A DNA stretch of 64,000 nucleotides from Pseudoruminococcus_B sp937901805 (GTDB lineage: Bacteria; Bacillota; Clostridia; Oscillospirales; Ruminococcaceae). The stretch is from positions 124,001 to 188,000 of the forward strand of contig CAUWNS010000001.1 of the NCBI GenBank assembly GCA_963560245.1. Direction: 5' to 3'. Position 1 is the stretch's first letter; each line of letters starts with the position of its first letter. The notes beneath the pieces were generated by a model, which saw nothing but the letters and a program-made list of their open reading frames with translations, was not told the DNA's origin and did no database searches. A program made the position numbers and the translations under genes. Below, one piece after another: positions 17,932 through 26,345 of the stretch.

Positions 17932-19296
17932 CTATGCCTGTTCCGGCATAGATTTGATTTCCGTACGATAAACCCCGAGGAAAAAGAGCAGGGAAAGCAC
18001 GAAGCCCACAATTTCCGCAGCCGGGAATGCAAGCCAGACCCCATTTACCCCAATCGCACGGGAGAGCAGCCAGGCAACCGGTAAAATAACCGCAAGCTGA
18101 CGGATCAGGGAAACCGTCAGGCTTTTGACGCCATGTCCGGTTGCCTGGAACAAGTTGGAAAGCACAATATTGATGGAAGCCATCATAAAACTCAAGCTGA
18201 TCAGGCGCAGGGCTGGAATCCCAATGGAAAGCATGGATTGCGAGGCATTGAACATTTTCAGAAGGACACCCGGGAAGATCCAGAAAACCAGAGTGCCCAA
18301 CACCATAATGGAAAAGGCGATTATACAGGAAAGCTTGATCGTGCTGATCAAACGACGCTTATTCCCTGCCCCATAATTATAGCCCATAATCGGCATGGAG
18401 CCCTGATTGAGCCCAAACACCGGCATAAATACAAAAGACTGGAGTTTATAGTAAATCCCGAGGACGGAAACCGCCGTAGCGGAAAACCCGATGAGAATCC
18501 CATTGAGACAAACGGTCAAGACCGAGGAGACCGCCTGCATAATAATGGACGGAAACCCGACCGCATAGATATCCCGGACGGCTTGCCAGCTGAAACGGAA
18601 GCCCTTTAGGCTAACGCGGATTTCATGGTTTTTGGCAAAGAGCATTACCAGCCCGAACAGCATCCCAAAAATCTGTCCAGTCACGGTAGCGATAGCAGCC
18701 CCCAAAACCCCCATTTTGGGAAAGCCCAGCAGACCGAAAATCAAAATCGGATCCAAAATCAGATTCGTCACTGCTCCCACCAGATTCTGACACATGGGAT
18801 AGATCATATTCCCAGTGGCCTGGATAATTTTTTCAATATTGACGGACAGAAAAATCCCGAATGAACAGATGGTAATCACATAAATATATTCACAGCCATA
18901 CTCCACAATCTGGGGATCGGAAGTAAACGCACGGAAAAACAACGGGGTAAACAGCAATCCCAACACCGCAAACAGCCCCCAACTTGCCAATCCCAAAATA
19001 ATACCGTGATCCGCTGCGCGGCAGGCTTCTTCCTTGCGTTTTTCCCCCAGACGGCGTGCAATCAGGGAATTGATGCCGATCCCGGTTCCAAGGGAAACCG
19101 CCAGAATTAAAGTCTGAATTGGAAATGCCAAAGACACAGCCGTGAGTGCATTTTCATTAATTTGCGCAACAAAAATACTGTCCACGATGTTATACAAAGC
19201 CTGAATCAGCATGGAAAACATCGCGGGCAGCGACATGGAAATTAGCAGCTTGGGGATTTTCTGAGTCCCCATTTTATTTTCTTTTTCCTGTCCCAT
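17932..19296 (-). CDS. MATE family efflux transporter
   Basis: 454 residues in about twelve membrane helices arranged as two homologous halves. It opens with KIPKLLISMSLPAMFSMLIQ, a typical MATE N terminus, and LLGFPKMGVLGAAIAT and MPIMGYNYGAG are family motifs. It exports organic cations or drugs in exchange for sodium or protons; the substrate cannot be read from sequence. Monocistronic, with its own promoter. Confidence 0.93.
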   Translation of the reverse strand: MGQEKENKMGTQKIPKLLISMSLPAMFSMLIQALYNIVDSIFVAQINENALTAVSLAFPIQTLILAVSLGTGIGINSLIARRLGEKRKEEACRAADHGIILGLASWGLFAVLGLLFTPLFFRAFTSDPQIVEYGCEYIYVITICSFGIFLSVNIEKIIQATGNMIYPMCQNLVGAVTNLILDPILIFGLLGFPKMGVLGAAIATVTGQIFGMLFGLVMLFAKNHEIRVSLKGFRFSWQAVRDIYAVGFPSIIMQAVSSVLTVCLNGILIGFSATAVSVLGIYYKLQSFVFMPVFGLNQGSMPIMGYNYGAGNKRRLISTIKLSCIIAFSIMVLGTLVFWIFPGVLLKMFNASQSMLSIGIPALRLISLSFMMASINIVLSNLFQATGHGVKSLTVSLIRQLAVILPVAWLLSRAIGVNGVWLAFPAAEIVGFVLSLLFFLGVYRTEIKSMPEQA

Positions 19297-19340
19297 AAAA
19301 CTCCCCTTTCTGAAATTCTCTTTCTTTTTATAACCCTACT

Positions 19341-19370
19341 ATTATAAGGGATTGCCCAAAAAGCTGTCGA
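19341..19370 (-). promoter_or_regulatory. Promoter of the MATE gene
   Basis: Minus strand TCGACA (plus 19365-19370), 18-base spacer, TATAAT (19341-19346), about 45 bases from the start codon. Confidence 0.55.
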
Positions 19371-19455
19371 TACGCAAATCCAATAAAAACTTACATAACA
19401 TCGCCCGATTTTCTAGTTTATCTGTCTCTGCGCGATCTGCCTTATCAAAAAATTG

Positions 19456-19483
19456 TTGTTCTCTTTGTGCGCTGTGGTATAAT
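19456..19483 (+). promoter_or_regulatory. Promoter of the cyclophilin gene
   Basis: TTGTTC at 19456-19461, 16-base spacer, TATAAT at 19478-19483 with an upstream TG. It lies 100 bases before the start codon, leaving a leader with no obvious structure. Confidence 0.5.
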
Positions 19484-19583
19484 AAACACAGCAGCTCATA
19501 TATCCAGAATCCTGTGACAATATGTTCTGGACAGGATCTGGGGTACGGGCATGAAAGAAAAATAAGGAAAGAGGTATACAGTC

Positions 19584-20102
19584 ATGCCAAATCCAATTGT
19601 AACCATCCAGATGAAATCCGGCGGAACCATCAAAGTGGAACTGTATCCGGAAATTGCCCCCAACACGGTCAACAATTTTATTTCTCTTGTAAAAAAAGGG
19701 TTTTATGACGGCGTTATTTTCCATCGTGTCATCCCAGGCTTTATGATCCAGGGCGGCGATCCGCAGGGAATCGGCATTGGCGGACCCGGTTACCGGATCA
19801 AAGGAGAGTTTTCTGCAAACGGGTTTAAAAATGACCTGAAACACACAACGGGAATAATCTCCATGGCGCGTTCCTCCCATCCGGACAGCGCGGGTTCCCA
19901 GTTCTTCATCATGGTTGCCGACGCTCCCCATCTGGACGGACAGTACGCGGCTTTCGGCAAAGTGACTGAAGGGATGGAAGAAGCACAGAGAATTGTTAAC
20001 GTGAACCGCAACCATGCGGACAAGCCATACAATGATGAAATTATGGAAACCGTTACCGTTGAGACATTTGGGACGGAATATCCGGAACCGGAAACCCTGT
20101 AA
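19584..20102 (+). CDS. Cyclophilin-type peptidyl-prolyl cis-trans isomerase
   Basis: 172 residues. The cyclophilin core is clear: FHRVIPGFMIQGGD, MARSSHPDSAGSQFFI and the Phe-Gly segment AAFGKVTEGM. There is no signal peptide, so it should act in the cytoplasm as a folding helper. RBS GGAAAGAGG precedes the ATG. It is a single-gene unit with its own promoter and terminator. Confidence 0.95.
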   Translation: MPNPIVTIQMKSGGTIKVELYPEIAPNTVNNFISLVKKGFYDGVIFHRVIPGFMIQGGDPQGIGIGGPGYRIKGEFSANGFKNDLKHTTGIISMARSSHPDSAGSQFFIMVADAPHLDGQYAAFGKVTEGMEEAQRIVNVNRNHADKPYNDEIMETVTVETFGTEYPEPETL

Positions 20103-20120
20103 CCAGCTTTTAGAAAAAAC

Positions 20121-20154
20121 ACAACCCCCGCCGGAGATTTCCGGAGGGGGTTGT
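20121..20154. terminator. Terminator between the cyclophilin and lipoprotein genes
   Basis: Stem ACAACCCCC.CCGG / CCGG.GGGGGTTGT with GTTCTTT after it on the plus strand and an A-rich stretch before it, suiting convergent genes. Confidence 0.8.
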
Positions 20155-20157
20155 TCT

Positions 20158-20731
20158 TTACCGACACAATTCTTCTAATTCGTAGTACAATTCGGTCATT
20201 TCTTCGCCCGGTTCATCCAGATTTCCCGCCCGCCTGAGCAGTTTTTCCCGCTCCTTTTTCTCCGGAAGAGCGGCCGCTCGCTCAACCAATGCGTCAAACT
20301 GCTGCCGGGTCACATGCACCTGGATGTTGGCAACTGCCTGCTGGGTTCCCGCATAGGCGATGAGCTTCAGCTTTGCAGGCGCATCAGCCTTTAGGCGTAC
20401 CTGGGAGGAATTCCTCTCCTGATGCCGCTCTACGATCTCGGCAGCGCCCTGGGGCTCAATTTTCCACTGTGGAACCACAATTTCACTGAGGGTCTGTGCA
20501 GAAGCGGTAAAGGAAAGCGATTCCCCCTGTGTGAGATACACTCCGCCATGGATGGAGACGTCCATCTGCCCGTCGAAATAGGTCATATTCATCCCGATGA
20601 CCTCCCGATCCTCCACACTCAGGTTTTCCGTAGAGGCGCAGCCTGCCAGGACAGCCGGGATCCAGGACGAGAAATAATACTATCTTCCGTACGTTTGTAA
20701 TCCCCGTTCCCTGTTTTGAAAAGAGTTTCAT
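20158..20731 (-). pseudogene. Frameshifted lipoprotein gene of unknown function
   Basis: An ATG at 20731 (overlapping the stop of the Spx/ArsC gene as ATGA) starts MKLFSK and a hydrophobic core KIVLFLVL; after that the frame is lost. The next frame begins with AVLAGCASTE, a lipobox, and runs on for about 165 residues to the stop at 20158. Removing one base in the GG at about 20662-20663 joins the two into a 190-residue lipoprotein with a perfect signal peptide. The mature part has an Ig-like beta region and a charged helical C terminus (ALPEKKEREKLLRRAG). A start at the internal GTG (20616) would give a 152-residue protein without export signal. Either a real disruption or a sequencing error; function unknown. 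Confidence 0.75.
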
Positions 20732-21081
20732 TCTTTCAGGCTCGCTTCCCATTCCACAGGTTGAAACCCGACGAGAACCGTTTTTTCACCGGCTAAAATC
20801 GGGCGTTTGACAAGCATCCCATCCGTTGCCAGCAGAACGAGCTGTTCCTCTTCTCCCATCTGCGAGAGCTTTTCTTTCAGGTTCATGGATTTATAGAGCT
20901 GACCGCTGGTATTAAAGAATTTTTTCAAGGGCAGCCCGCTTTTTTGATACCACTCCCGCAGCTCCTCCACGGTCGGGTTTTGCTCTTTGATATTCCTTGC
21001 CAAAACCTCAATTCCCCGATCTGCCAGCCAAGCCGCCGCCTTTTTACAGGTGCTGCATTTTGGATACCACAGAAAAGTCAT
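20728..21081 (-). CDS. Spx/ArsC family protein (arsenate reductase-like)
   Basis: 117 residues with the thioredoxin-like ArsC/Spx fold. The N-terminal YPKCSTCKKAAAWL gives a CxxC pair, and PTVEELREWYQKSGLP and MLVKRPIL are family motifs. ArsC enzymes reduce arsenate, while Spx/MgsR relatives bind RNA polymerase; the CxxC form and lack of arsenic genes nearby leave the role open. Its start overlaps the ywbE stop by 4 bases. Confidence 0.88.
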   Translation of the reverse strand: MTFLWYPKCSTCKKAAAWLADRGIEVLARNIKEQNPTVEELREWYQKSGLPLKKFFNTSGQLYKSMNLKEKLSQMGEEEQLVLLATDGMLVKRPILAGEKTVLVGFQPVEWEASLKE

Positions 21082-21287
21082 CTTGATTCCTCCTCAACAA
21101 TTGCCTGCACCCGTCCGACCAGATCCTGCTCCTGAAGCATGACCTTGATCCCATGCGGGTGCGTCCCGCTTTTTGTCAAAATCCGTTTCACATGCCCACG
21201 GGTCAGTTTTCCAGTACGCTGGTCCGCTTTGAGCACAATGTCCACCAGCATCCCGGGTTTTATGTTTGACCGGATTGTTCCATCCAT
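21078..21287 (-). CDS. ywbE: YwbE family protein
   Basis: 69 residues. MDGTIRSNIKPGMLVDIVLK and GKLTRGHVKRILTKS match the small basic YwbE (DUF2196) family. GGAGGATAGG lies just upstream of the ATG at 21287, which is preferred over a longer frame. Function unknown; the fold resembles small RNA-binding beta barrels, which is only suggestive. It is the first gene of a unit with the Spx/ArsC and lipoprotein genes. Confidence 0.88.
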   Translation of the reverse strand: MDGTIRSNIKPGMLVDIVLKADQRTGKLTRGHVKRILTKSGTHPHGIKVMLQEQDLVGRVQAIVEEESR

Positions 21288-21413
21288 TGTCCTATCCTCC
21301 GTTCTGTGGAGATTGTTTCGTCCTGTTTTGATTATACCGGTTTTATCCATGAAATCAAGGAAAACCGGGCAGGAATCTCCTTCGTCAGTACAATCCCATT
21401 CCTTCCCTCTGCA

Positions 21414-21454
21414 AAAAATCTGCCGCACTGTAAAACAGTGCGGCAGCCTTTTTC
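21414..21454. terminator. Terminator after rubrerythrin
   Basis: An 11-bp stem CTGCCGCACTG with its complement around TAAAA, with T runs on both strands. It lies 33 bases beyond the rubrerythrin stop on the minus strand. Confidence 0.85.
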
Positions 21455-21478
21455 TCAACTAAAGCGGGTGTTTCCGCG

Positions 21479-22015
21479 TCAGGCTTCACATTTGACCTCA
21501 AAAAATGCCTGCGGGTATTTACAGGCCGGACAGATTTTCGGAGCCTCCGCCCCCTCGTAGACATAGCCGCAGTTGCGGCAGATCCAGGAGACAGAAGTCG
21601 GTTTTTTGAAGACCATCTGCTGTTTTAAATCATCGCTCATTTTACGATAGCGGTCTTCGTGCATTTTCTCGATCCCCGCAACCAGCTCAAACTCTGCCGC
21701 AATTTTGGAAAAGCCCTCCTCCTTGGCAACCTGGGCGTATTCCTTATACATCTCCGACCACTCAAAATGCTCGCCGGCCATCGCATCCACCAGATTGTCC
21801 GTGGTGGATTTGATTGCCCCGCCGTTAATATGCTTGAGCCACATGGTCGCATGCGCCCGTTCATTTGCCGCGGTGGTATCAAAGAGATCGCCGAGGTGCT
21901 GGTATCCCTCTTTTCTGGCCTGATCCGCATAGACATTGTATTTTGTCCTTGCCTGGGATTCCCCTGCAAATGCGGAGTAAAGATTCGCTTTTGTCCTGCT
22001 GTTTTCAAAATCCAT
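21479..22015 (-). CDS. Rubrerythrin
   Basis: 178 residues. The N-terminal diiron four-helix domain shows FAGESQARTKY, ANERAH and EKMHEDRY Glu/His ligands; the C-terminal rubredoxin domain has CRNC and CPAC around residues 150-170. It reduces hydrogen peroxide in the cytoplasm of anaerobes, with electrons from reduced rubredoxin or a flavoprotein. RBS GGGAGG precedes the ATG. It is monocistronic. Confidence 0.96.
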   Translation of the reverse strand: MDFENSRTKANLYSAFAGESQARTKYNVYADQARKEGYQHLGDLFDTTAANERAHATMWLKHINGGAIKSTTDNLVDAMAGEHFEWSEMYKEYAQVAKEEGFSKIAAEFELVAGIEKMHEDRYRKMSDDLKQQMVFKKPTSVSWICRNCGYVYEGAEAPKICPACKYPQAFFEVKCEA

Positions 22016-22101
22016 CGTGATTTACCTCCCGAAAAAGTTTCAACCCTAGTATGGGCAGGAAACGTTTTCCCTATACCGGGAATCCCTGTTTTGGAAAGTA
22101 A

Positions 22102-22140
22102 AATCTTTTCACAGCGCAGACGGGAAACGGTGAAAAGATT
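22102..22140. repeat. Inverted repeat at the end of the GIY-YIG gene
   Basis: AATCTTTTCAC at 22102-22112 and its exact complement at 22130-22140, 17 bases apart. The right arm covers the stop codon of the GIY-YIG gene. It may be a weak terminator for that gene or an operator in the rubrerythrin promoter region; no PerR box was recognised. Confidence 0.6.
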
Positions 22141-22411
22141 ATTTATAGTTTTTTCCCGACTGTTCAATCAAGGAGAGCTTCTGCGCCCTGTTCATCCGTT
22201 TGAGACGGGCTTCCAGCCGCATAGCCTCGGAGCGATCTGCGCACGCTTTCCAGTAAACAAGCGTGACAGGCAGGCGAGATCGGGTATATTTGGCCCCCTT
22301 CCCCCGGTTATGGCAGGCAAGCCTCTGTTCGAGATCGTTCGTCCAGCCGACATAGAGCGTGCCGTCCGCACACCGCAGCAGATAGGCGCCGGGGCATTTT
22401 CCCCTATTCAT
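22139..22411 (-). CDS. GIY-YIG domain protein
   Basis: 90 residues from the ATG at 22411, which overlaps the end of the SDR gene by 8 bases. AYLLRCADGTLYVGWTNDLEQRL is the GIY-YIG motif region, followed by HNRGKGAKYTRSR and the Glu-bearing RSEAMRLEARLK helix. Small stand-alone members (UPF0213 type) are common in bacteria and may be nucleases or DNA-repair accessory proteins; the true substrate is unknown. Confidence 0.9.
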   Translation of the reverse strand: MNRGKCPGAYLLRCADGTLYVGWTNDLEQRLACHNRGKGAKYTRSRLPVTLVYWKACADRSEAMRLEARLKRMNRAQKLSLIEQSGKNYK

Positions 22412-23195
22412 GGGAATCCGGGCGGTATTCCCACCCCTCATCGGCATGGTAGACCATCCGGCGGGACATCCCGCCGTCCACCACAAGATCCGCGCCGTTG
22501 ATAAAATCATTTTCCTCCCTGCACAAAAACAGGGCGGCGCGGGCGATATCCTCCGGGGCACCTACTCTGGCGGAAGGGTGCTGGAGGAGATCCCCTTTGC
22601 TATACTGCGGACGGAAGGAGGGGTCCTTCGTCCCCTGCGTCTCAATCCAGCCGGGGGAGATGGAATTGACCCGTACTTTTCCCGCCAGGCTGACCGCCAT
22701 GGCATGGGTAAGTGCGGAAATCCCCCCTTTGGCGGCGCTATAACTCTCCGTATCCGCCTGGGATTGGCGGGCACGGGTGGACGACAAATTCACGATGCTG
22801 GCATGGGGCGCAAAGGCAGGCAAAAACAACTGCGCCAGATAATAGGGCGCCGCTACGCCGACACGCAACACGTCCAGAAACTTCTCATACCCGCAGGCGC
22901 TTTTGAGACCATGATTGGAAAAGCAGGCGTTGTTGATCAGAACATCTACCTGTCCATACCGGGCAACCACCTGGCGGGCAAAGCTTTCCAAATCCTGTTG
23001 TTTTCCCGCATCCCCGTGGACAAACAGGGCTTCAAAGCCATGGCCGCGGAGCCATTCCAAGTTTTTCTCCCCGGCAGGGCGATCCCTGTCCAGAAACGCG
23101 ATTCGATACCCCTGCTCTGCAAATGTCCTGGTCAGGCTCTGCCCGATTCCCAGCGCCCCGCCGGTGACGACGCACACTTTTCCCTGCAAATCCAT
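22404..23195 (-). CDS. SDR family oxidoreductase
   Basis: 263 residues. The Rossmann motif TGGALGIG, the NNA motif after strand 4, a catalytic Ser in NLSSTRAR and YSAAKGG (Tyr-x3-Lys) are all present, so it should be an active NAD(P)-dependent dehydrogenase. Start at 23195: AGGGAGG sits 8 bases upstream, whereas the longer frame starts at TTG inside this site. Substrate unknown. The GIY-YIG gene overlaps its 3' end. Confidence 0.9.
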   Translation of the reverse strand: MDLQGKVCVVTGGALGIGQSLTRTFAEQGYRIAFLDRDRPAGEKNLEWLRGHGFEALFVHGDAGKQQDLESFARQVVARYGQVDVLINNACFSNHGLKSACGYEKFLDVLRVGVAAPYYLAQLFLPAFAPHASIVNLSSTRARQSQADTESYSAAKGGISALTHAMAVSLAGKVRVNSISPGWIETQGTKDPSFRPQYSKGDLLQHPSARVGAPEDIARAALFLCREENDFINGADLVVDGGMSRRMVYHADEGWEYRPDSHE

Positions 23196-23233
23196 TCCAT
23201 GATCCTCCCTTTGCAAAATGAATGCCGAAAAGG

Positions 23234-23908
23234 CTATTCTTCCTCTGAAAAAGCCCCGAGCAGACCGGGGAACATATCCCCCAAAGTGGACTGCTGCGGA
23301 TGCTTATTGTTTACCGACTGGGTAATCACTTTGGTACGGCGGGCAAATTCCTCCGGCTCCCGCATGACCATGGTGAGCAGGGAGGCGGAGTTTTCCGCAT
23401 CGTCCGCCGCACTATGCTGGCTGCCGGAAAAGTCCTCTTCCACCGTGCCGATCGCATTCTTCAAAGACAGCCTGGAACGGCTGGACAGGCCCATCAGCCG
23501 GGTATAAATGCGCTGGAAGTCCATCCAGCGCCGAAACGGGGGCTGAAGGCCGTCCGGGTAAATCCCCTTTTCCCGGCACTCGGTTTTCAGCTGCCGCAGA
23601 TCTGTATTGCTCCAGGAATAAATCCGCACCGGCCCTTCTCCAATAAAGGAGATAAAATCGCCAAGCGCCTGCACAAGCGGTTTTGCATCCTTCACTGTTT
23701 CATCTGTAATCCCGGTGAGTTCGGTACATTTTTTACAGATCGAGGCGCGCTCCGGCTTGACATAGCAGGAGAATTTTTCGATCTGATGGTAATCCTCGTC
23801 CAATTTGACCGCGCCGATTTCCACAATCTCGCTGTGCATCCGGCTGCCCTCCGGGCGGTCGGCCCTTGGGATCTGATTCATTTCAAAATCCAGAAAAATA
23901 TGCTGCAT
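23234..23908 (-). CDS. 3'-5' exonuclease, DEDDh family
   Basis: 224 residues. FLDFEMNQ holds the first Asp-Glu pair, WSNTDLRQL the second Asp and HSAADDAENSASLL the His and last Asp of the DEDDh set. Stand-alone members of this type (KapD/ExoX-like) degrade single-stranded DNA or RNA ends. Start at 23908 is supported by GGGGG 8 bases upstream. It lies 38 bases upstream of the SDR gene and probably shares its transcript. Confidence 0.88.
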   Translation of the reverse strand: MQHIFLDFEMNQIPRADRPEGSRMHSEIVEIGAVKLDEDYHQIEKFSCYVKPERASICKKCTELTGITDETVKDAKPLVQALGDFISFIGEGPVRIYSWSNTDLRQLKTECREKGIYPDGLQPPFRRWMDFQRIYTRLMGLSSRSRLSLKNAIGTVEEDFSGSQHSAADDAENSASLLTMVMREPEEFARRTKVITQSVNNKHPQQSTLGDMFPGLLGAFSEEE

Positions 23909-24040
23909 GGCATATACCCCCGTTTCCTTCCTGATTCCTGTTATCCAGTATACCATCCGATTCCCCGCAAGGAAAGTGATTGCGCTTTTTTACAGGGTGA
24001 TTTATAATGGAAAAAATTCAACGAGGAGAGGGACGGCATA

Positions 24041-25246
24041 ATGCAGAGAGCTTCTGTGCAGTTAAAAAAAGGCGAAGGGCGTACGCTCAAAGCGGGCGGC
24101 GCATGGATTTATGACAATGAAATCGAACGGATTTCCCAGGATGCAGAGGACGGTGGCCTGGTGGACGTACTGGATTTTGACGGTTACCCTCTGGGGACGG
24201 GGTTTTTAAACCGCCGTTCCAAAATCACCGTGCGGATGCTCTCGCGCAAGGCGGGCGCCGTCATTGACGAGGCGTTCCTGCGCGGGCGGGTACAGGCGGC
24301 GTGGGATTACCGCAAAGCGGTTGTGGAAACCGACAGCTGCCGGGTCATTTTCGGGGAGGCGGATTTCCTGCCCGGGCTGGTGGTAGACAAGTTTTCCGAC
24401 GTACTGGTCGTGGAATCCCTGGCGCTTGGGATCGACCGGCTGAAGATGCCGATCCTCCGCCTGCTGTGCGAGGTGCTGGAGCAGGACGGCGTCCATATCC
24501 GGGGGATCTATGAGCGCAGCGACGCCAAAGTACGCCGGCAGGAGGGGATGGAGCCGTTCAAGGGCTTTCTCAGCGAGCCGTTTGACACGAAAGTCCCCAT
24601 CACGGAAAACGGGGTAAACTATCTGGTGGACGTAGCGGAAGGGCAGAAAACCGGCTTTTTCCTGGATCAGAAATACAACCGACGCGCCATCCAGCGCCTG
24701 TGCCGGGGCGGGCGCGTGCTTGACTGCTTCACCCATACGGGTTCGTTTGCACTCAACGCCGGGCTTGCCGGTGCCGAAAGCGTCCTCGGGGTGGACGCAT
24801 CCGAACTGGGCGTGGCGCAGGCGCGGGAAAACGCCGCGCTCAACGGGCTGTCCGGCACGGTAACATTCCAATGCGCGGACGTCTTTGATCTGCTCCCGGA
24901 GCTGGAAAACCGGGGAGAGCGTTTTGACGTTGTCATTTTAGACCCGCCGGCTTTTACCAAATCGCGCAATTCGGTAAAAAATGCGGTCAAAGGCTACCGG
25001 GAAATCAACCTGCGGGGGATGAAGCTCGTCAAAGACGGCGGTTACCTTGCCACCTGCTCTTGCTCCCACTTTATGACCCCGGAGCTGTTTGCCAAGACCA
25101 TCCGGGAAGCGGCGAAAGGCGCGCACAAACGCCTGCGGCAGGTGGAATACCGGACGCAGGGACCGGATCACCCGATCCTCTGGGCCGCGGACGAAACCTC
25201 CTATTACCTGAAATTCTATATTTTCCAGGTATGCAACGAAAAATAG
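24041..25246 (+). CDS. Class I SAM-dependent rRNA (cytosine-C5) methyltransferase, RlmI-like
   Basis: 401 residues. An N-terminal PUA domain (residues 1 to about 80) is followed by the SAM-binding motif DCFTHTGSFALNA and the catalytic DPPAFTKS motif. RlmI methylates C1962 of 23S rRNA in E. coli; this homologue has the same length and order. GAGGAGAGGG precedes the ATG. It is divergent from the exonuclease gene and monocistronic. Confidence 0.93.
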   Translation: MQRASVQLKKGEGRTLKAGGAWIYDNEIERISQDAEDGGLVDVLDFDGYPLGTGFLNRRSKITVRMLSRKAGAVIDEAFLRGRVQAAWDYRKAVVETDSCRVIFGEADFLPGLVVDKFSDVLVVESLALGIDRLKMPILRLLCEVLEQDGVHIRGIYERSDAKVRRQEGMEPFKGFLSEPFDTKVPITENGVNYLVDVAEGQKTGFFLDQKYNRRAIQRLCRGGRVLDCFTHTGSFALNAGLAGAESVLGVDASELGVAQARENAALNGLSGTVTFQCADVFDLLPELENRGERFDVVILDPPAFTKSRNSVKNAVKGYREINLRGMKLVKDGGYLATCSCSHFMTPELFAKTIREAAKGAHKRLRQVEYRTQGPDHPILWAADETSYYLKFYIFQVCNEK

Positions 25247-25263
25247 GGAAAAGGTTTTCCCGC

Positions 25264-25313
25264 CAGAACAGGAAGGCTTCAGGCACATATGTGCCTGAAG
25301 CCTTCCTGTTCTG
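25264..25313. repeat. Perfect 50-bp palindrome between convergent genes
   Basis: Every base from 25264 to 25288 pairs with 25289 to 25313; the centre is CACATATGTG. It could fold into a 23-bp hairpin and probably serves as a bidirectional terminator for the methyltransferase and phosphatase genes, although neither side has a clean T run. Confidence 0.8.
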
Positions 25314-25325
25314 AAATTCTGGAAA

Positions 25326-26123
25326 TTACCGGATGCAGTATTCCGTCCAAAAGAAACTGCCGTCTTCTCTTTGAACCCGCTCAAAAGAGGAATATACTTT
25401 GGAACCGCAGTCGTATTTTAAAACCGGGATCCGCCCGCTCACGTTGGGGGTCCCATCCAGGTAAAAATGGCTTTGCCGATCCCAGTATACCCTGTGGTAG
25501 CTGCTGTCGCCTGCAATCACCGAAGTCCCGACGTGCCCCGCAATAATATCTTTATAGAATTCTCCTATCGTATACGGATATTTCCAGCAGAAATCGCTGT
25601 TTTCACAGCCCCATTTCCAATATTCCCCGGCCTCTTCATACACGCCGGCATGTACAAAAATCTGGCTGTCCGTTTCATAATAATAGGGCAGCGTTTTCAG
25701 CCAATCCCAAATTCCTCTGTGCTTTTCCCGGATCCGGCGGATCATTTCCCGGTAAACCAGGTAGAGCCTTCTGTGCATGGGTTCCTCGCCGCTGTATTTT
25801 GCGGCCGCCGCATCCAACTCCTCATCGGACAGATAGTTCTGAAATTCCTGGAAATAGTCGGAAACAAGCCCGCAGTCCTGCCCAAAAAGCTGTTCCAAAA
25901 CCATCTGCTCATGGTTTCCCATCAGCGCAACGACCTGATCCGGATGGCTTTTCTGCAAGTCCCGGATAAAATACAGGGTTTCGCAGCCCCTCGGTCCCCT
26001 GTCGATATAGTCGCCCAGAAGGATCAGCTTGCTTTGTTGATCCTCCAGATCCACGCACAGAAGGCTTTCCTGAAAAACGCCGAGTTCCCCATGGATATCG
26101 CCTATCGCGTAAAGACACGGCAT
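25326..26123 (-). CDS. Metallophosphoesterase (PPP-type protein phosphatase-like)
   Basis: 265 residues from the ATG at 26123, which follows AAGGAGGGGG. Metal-binding motifs GDIHGE, GDYIDRGP and GNHE occur near the N terminus, and AGHVGTS supplies a later His, the order of the serine/threonine phosphatase PPP family. Bacterial relatives (PrpE/ApaH-like) act on phosphoproteins or dinucleoside polyphosphates; which applies here is unknown. Confidence 0.9.
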   Translation of the reverse strand: MPCLYAIGDIHGELGVFQESLLCVDLEDQQSKLILLGDYIDRGPRGCETLYFIRDLQKSHPDQVVALMGNHEQMVLEQLFGQDCGLVSDYFQEFQNYLSDEELDAAAAKYSGEEPMHRRLYLVYREMIRRIREKHRGIWDWLKTLPYYYETDSQIFVHAGVYEEAGEYWKWGCENSDFCWKYPYTIGEFYKDIIAGHVGTSVIAGDSSYHRVYWDRQSHFYLDGTPNVSGRIPVLKYDCGSKVYSSFERVQREDGSFFWTEYCIR

Positions 26124-26311
26124 ACTCCCCCTCCTTTTTCGGGCATCGTGATCCGCTCCGGAACAGAAATCCCTGCGCAAAAGCGTCTTTCTGATCCATA
26201 AAACGCATATCCGTTTTTTGAACCTGTAGATTATTTTATCACGAGGACGGCAAACCTGCAAACCGCATAGGAGCCGCATCTGTCCCATCCGCCGCCGTGA
26301 TTTTCTCAGCG

Positions 26312-26343
26312 AAAACGATCCCCTGCCTGAAAGCAGGGGATCG
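26312..26343 (-). terminator. Terminator of the arginine operon
   Basis: An 11-bp stem, CGATCCCCTGC and complement, lies immediately after the argF stop on the minus strand and is followed there by TTTTC. Confidence 0.8.
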
Positions 26344-26345
26344 TG

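Noticed and set aside
17706..18044. Minus-strand frame with CPQC and basic residues
   Set aside because: Most of it is out of frame with the MATE gene end, and it has no start of its own in the gap.
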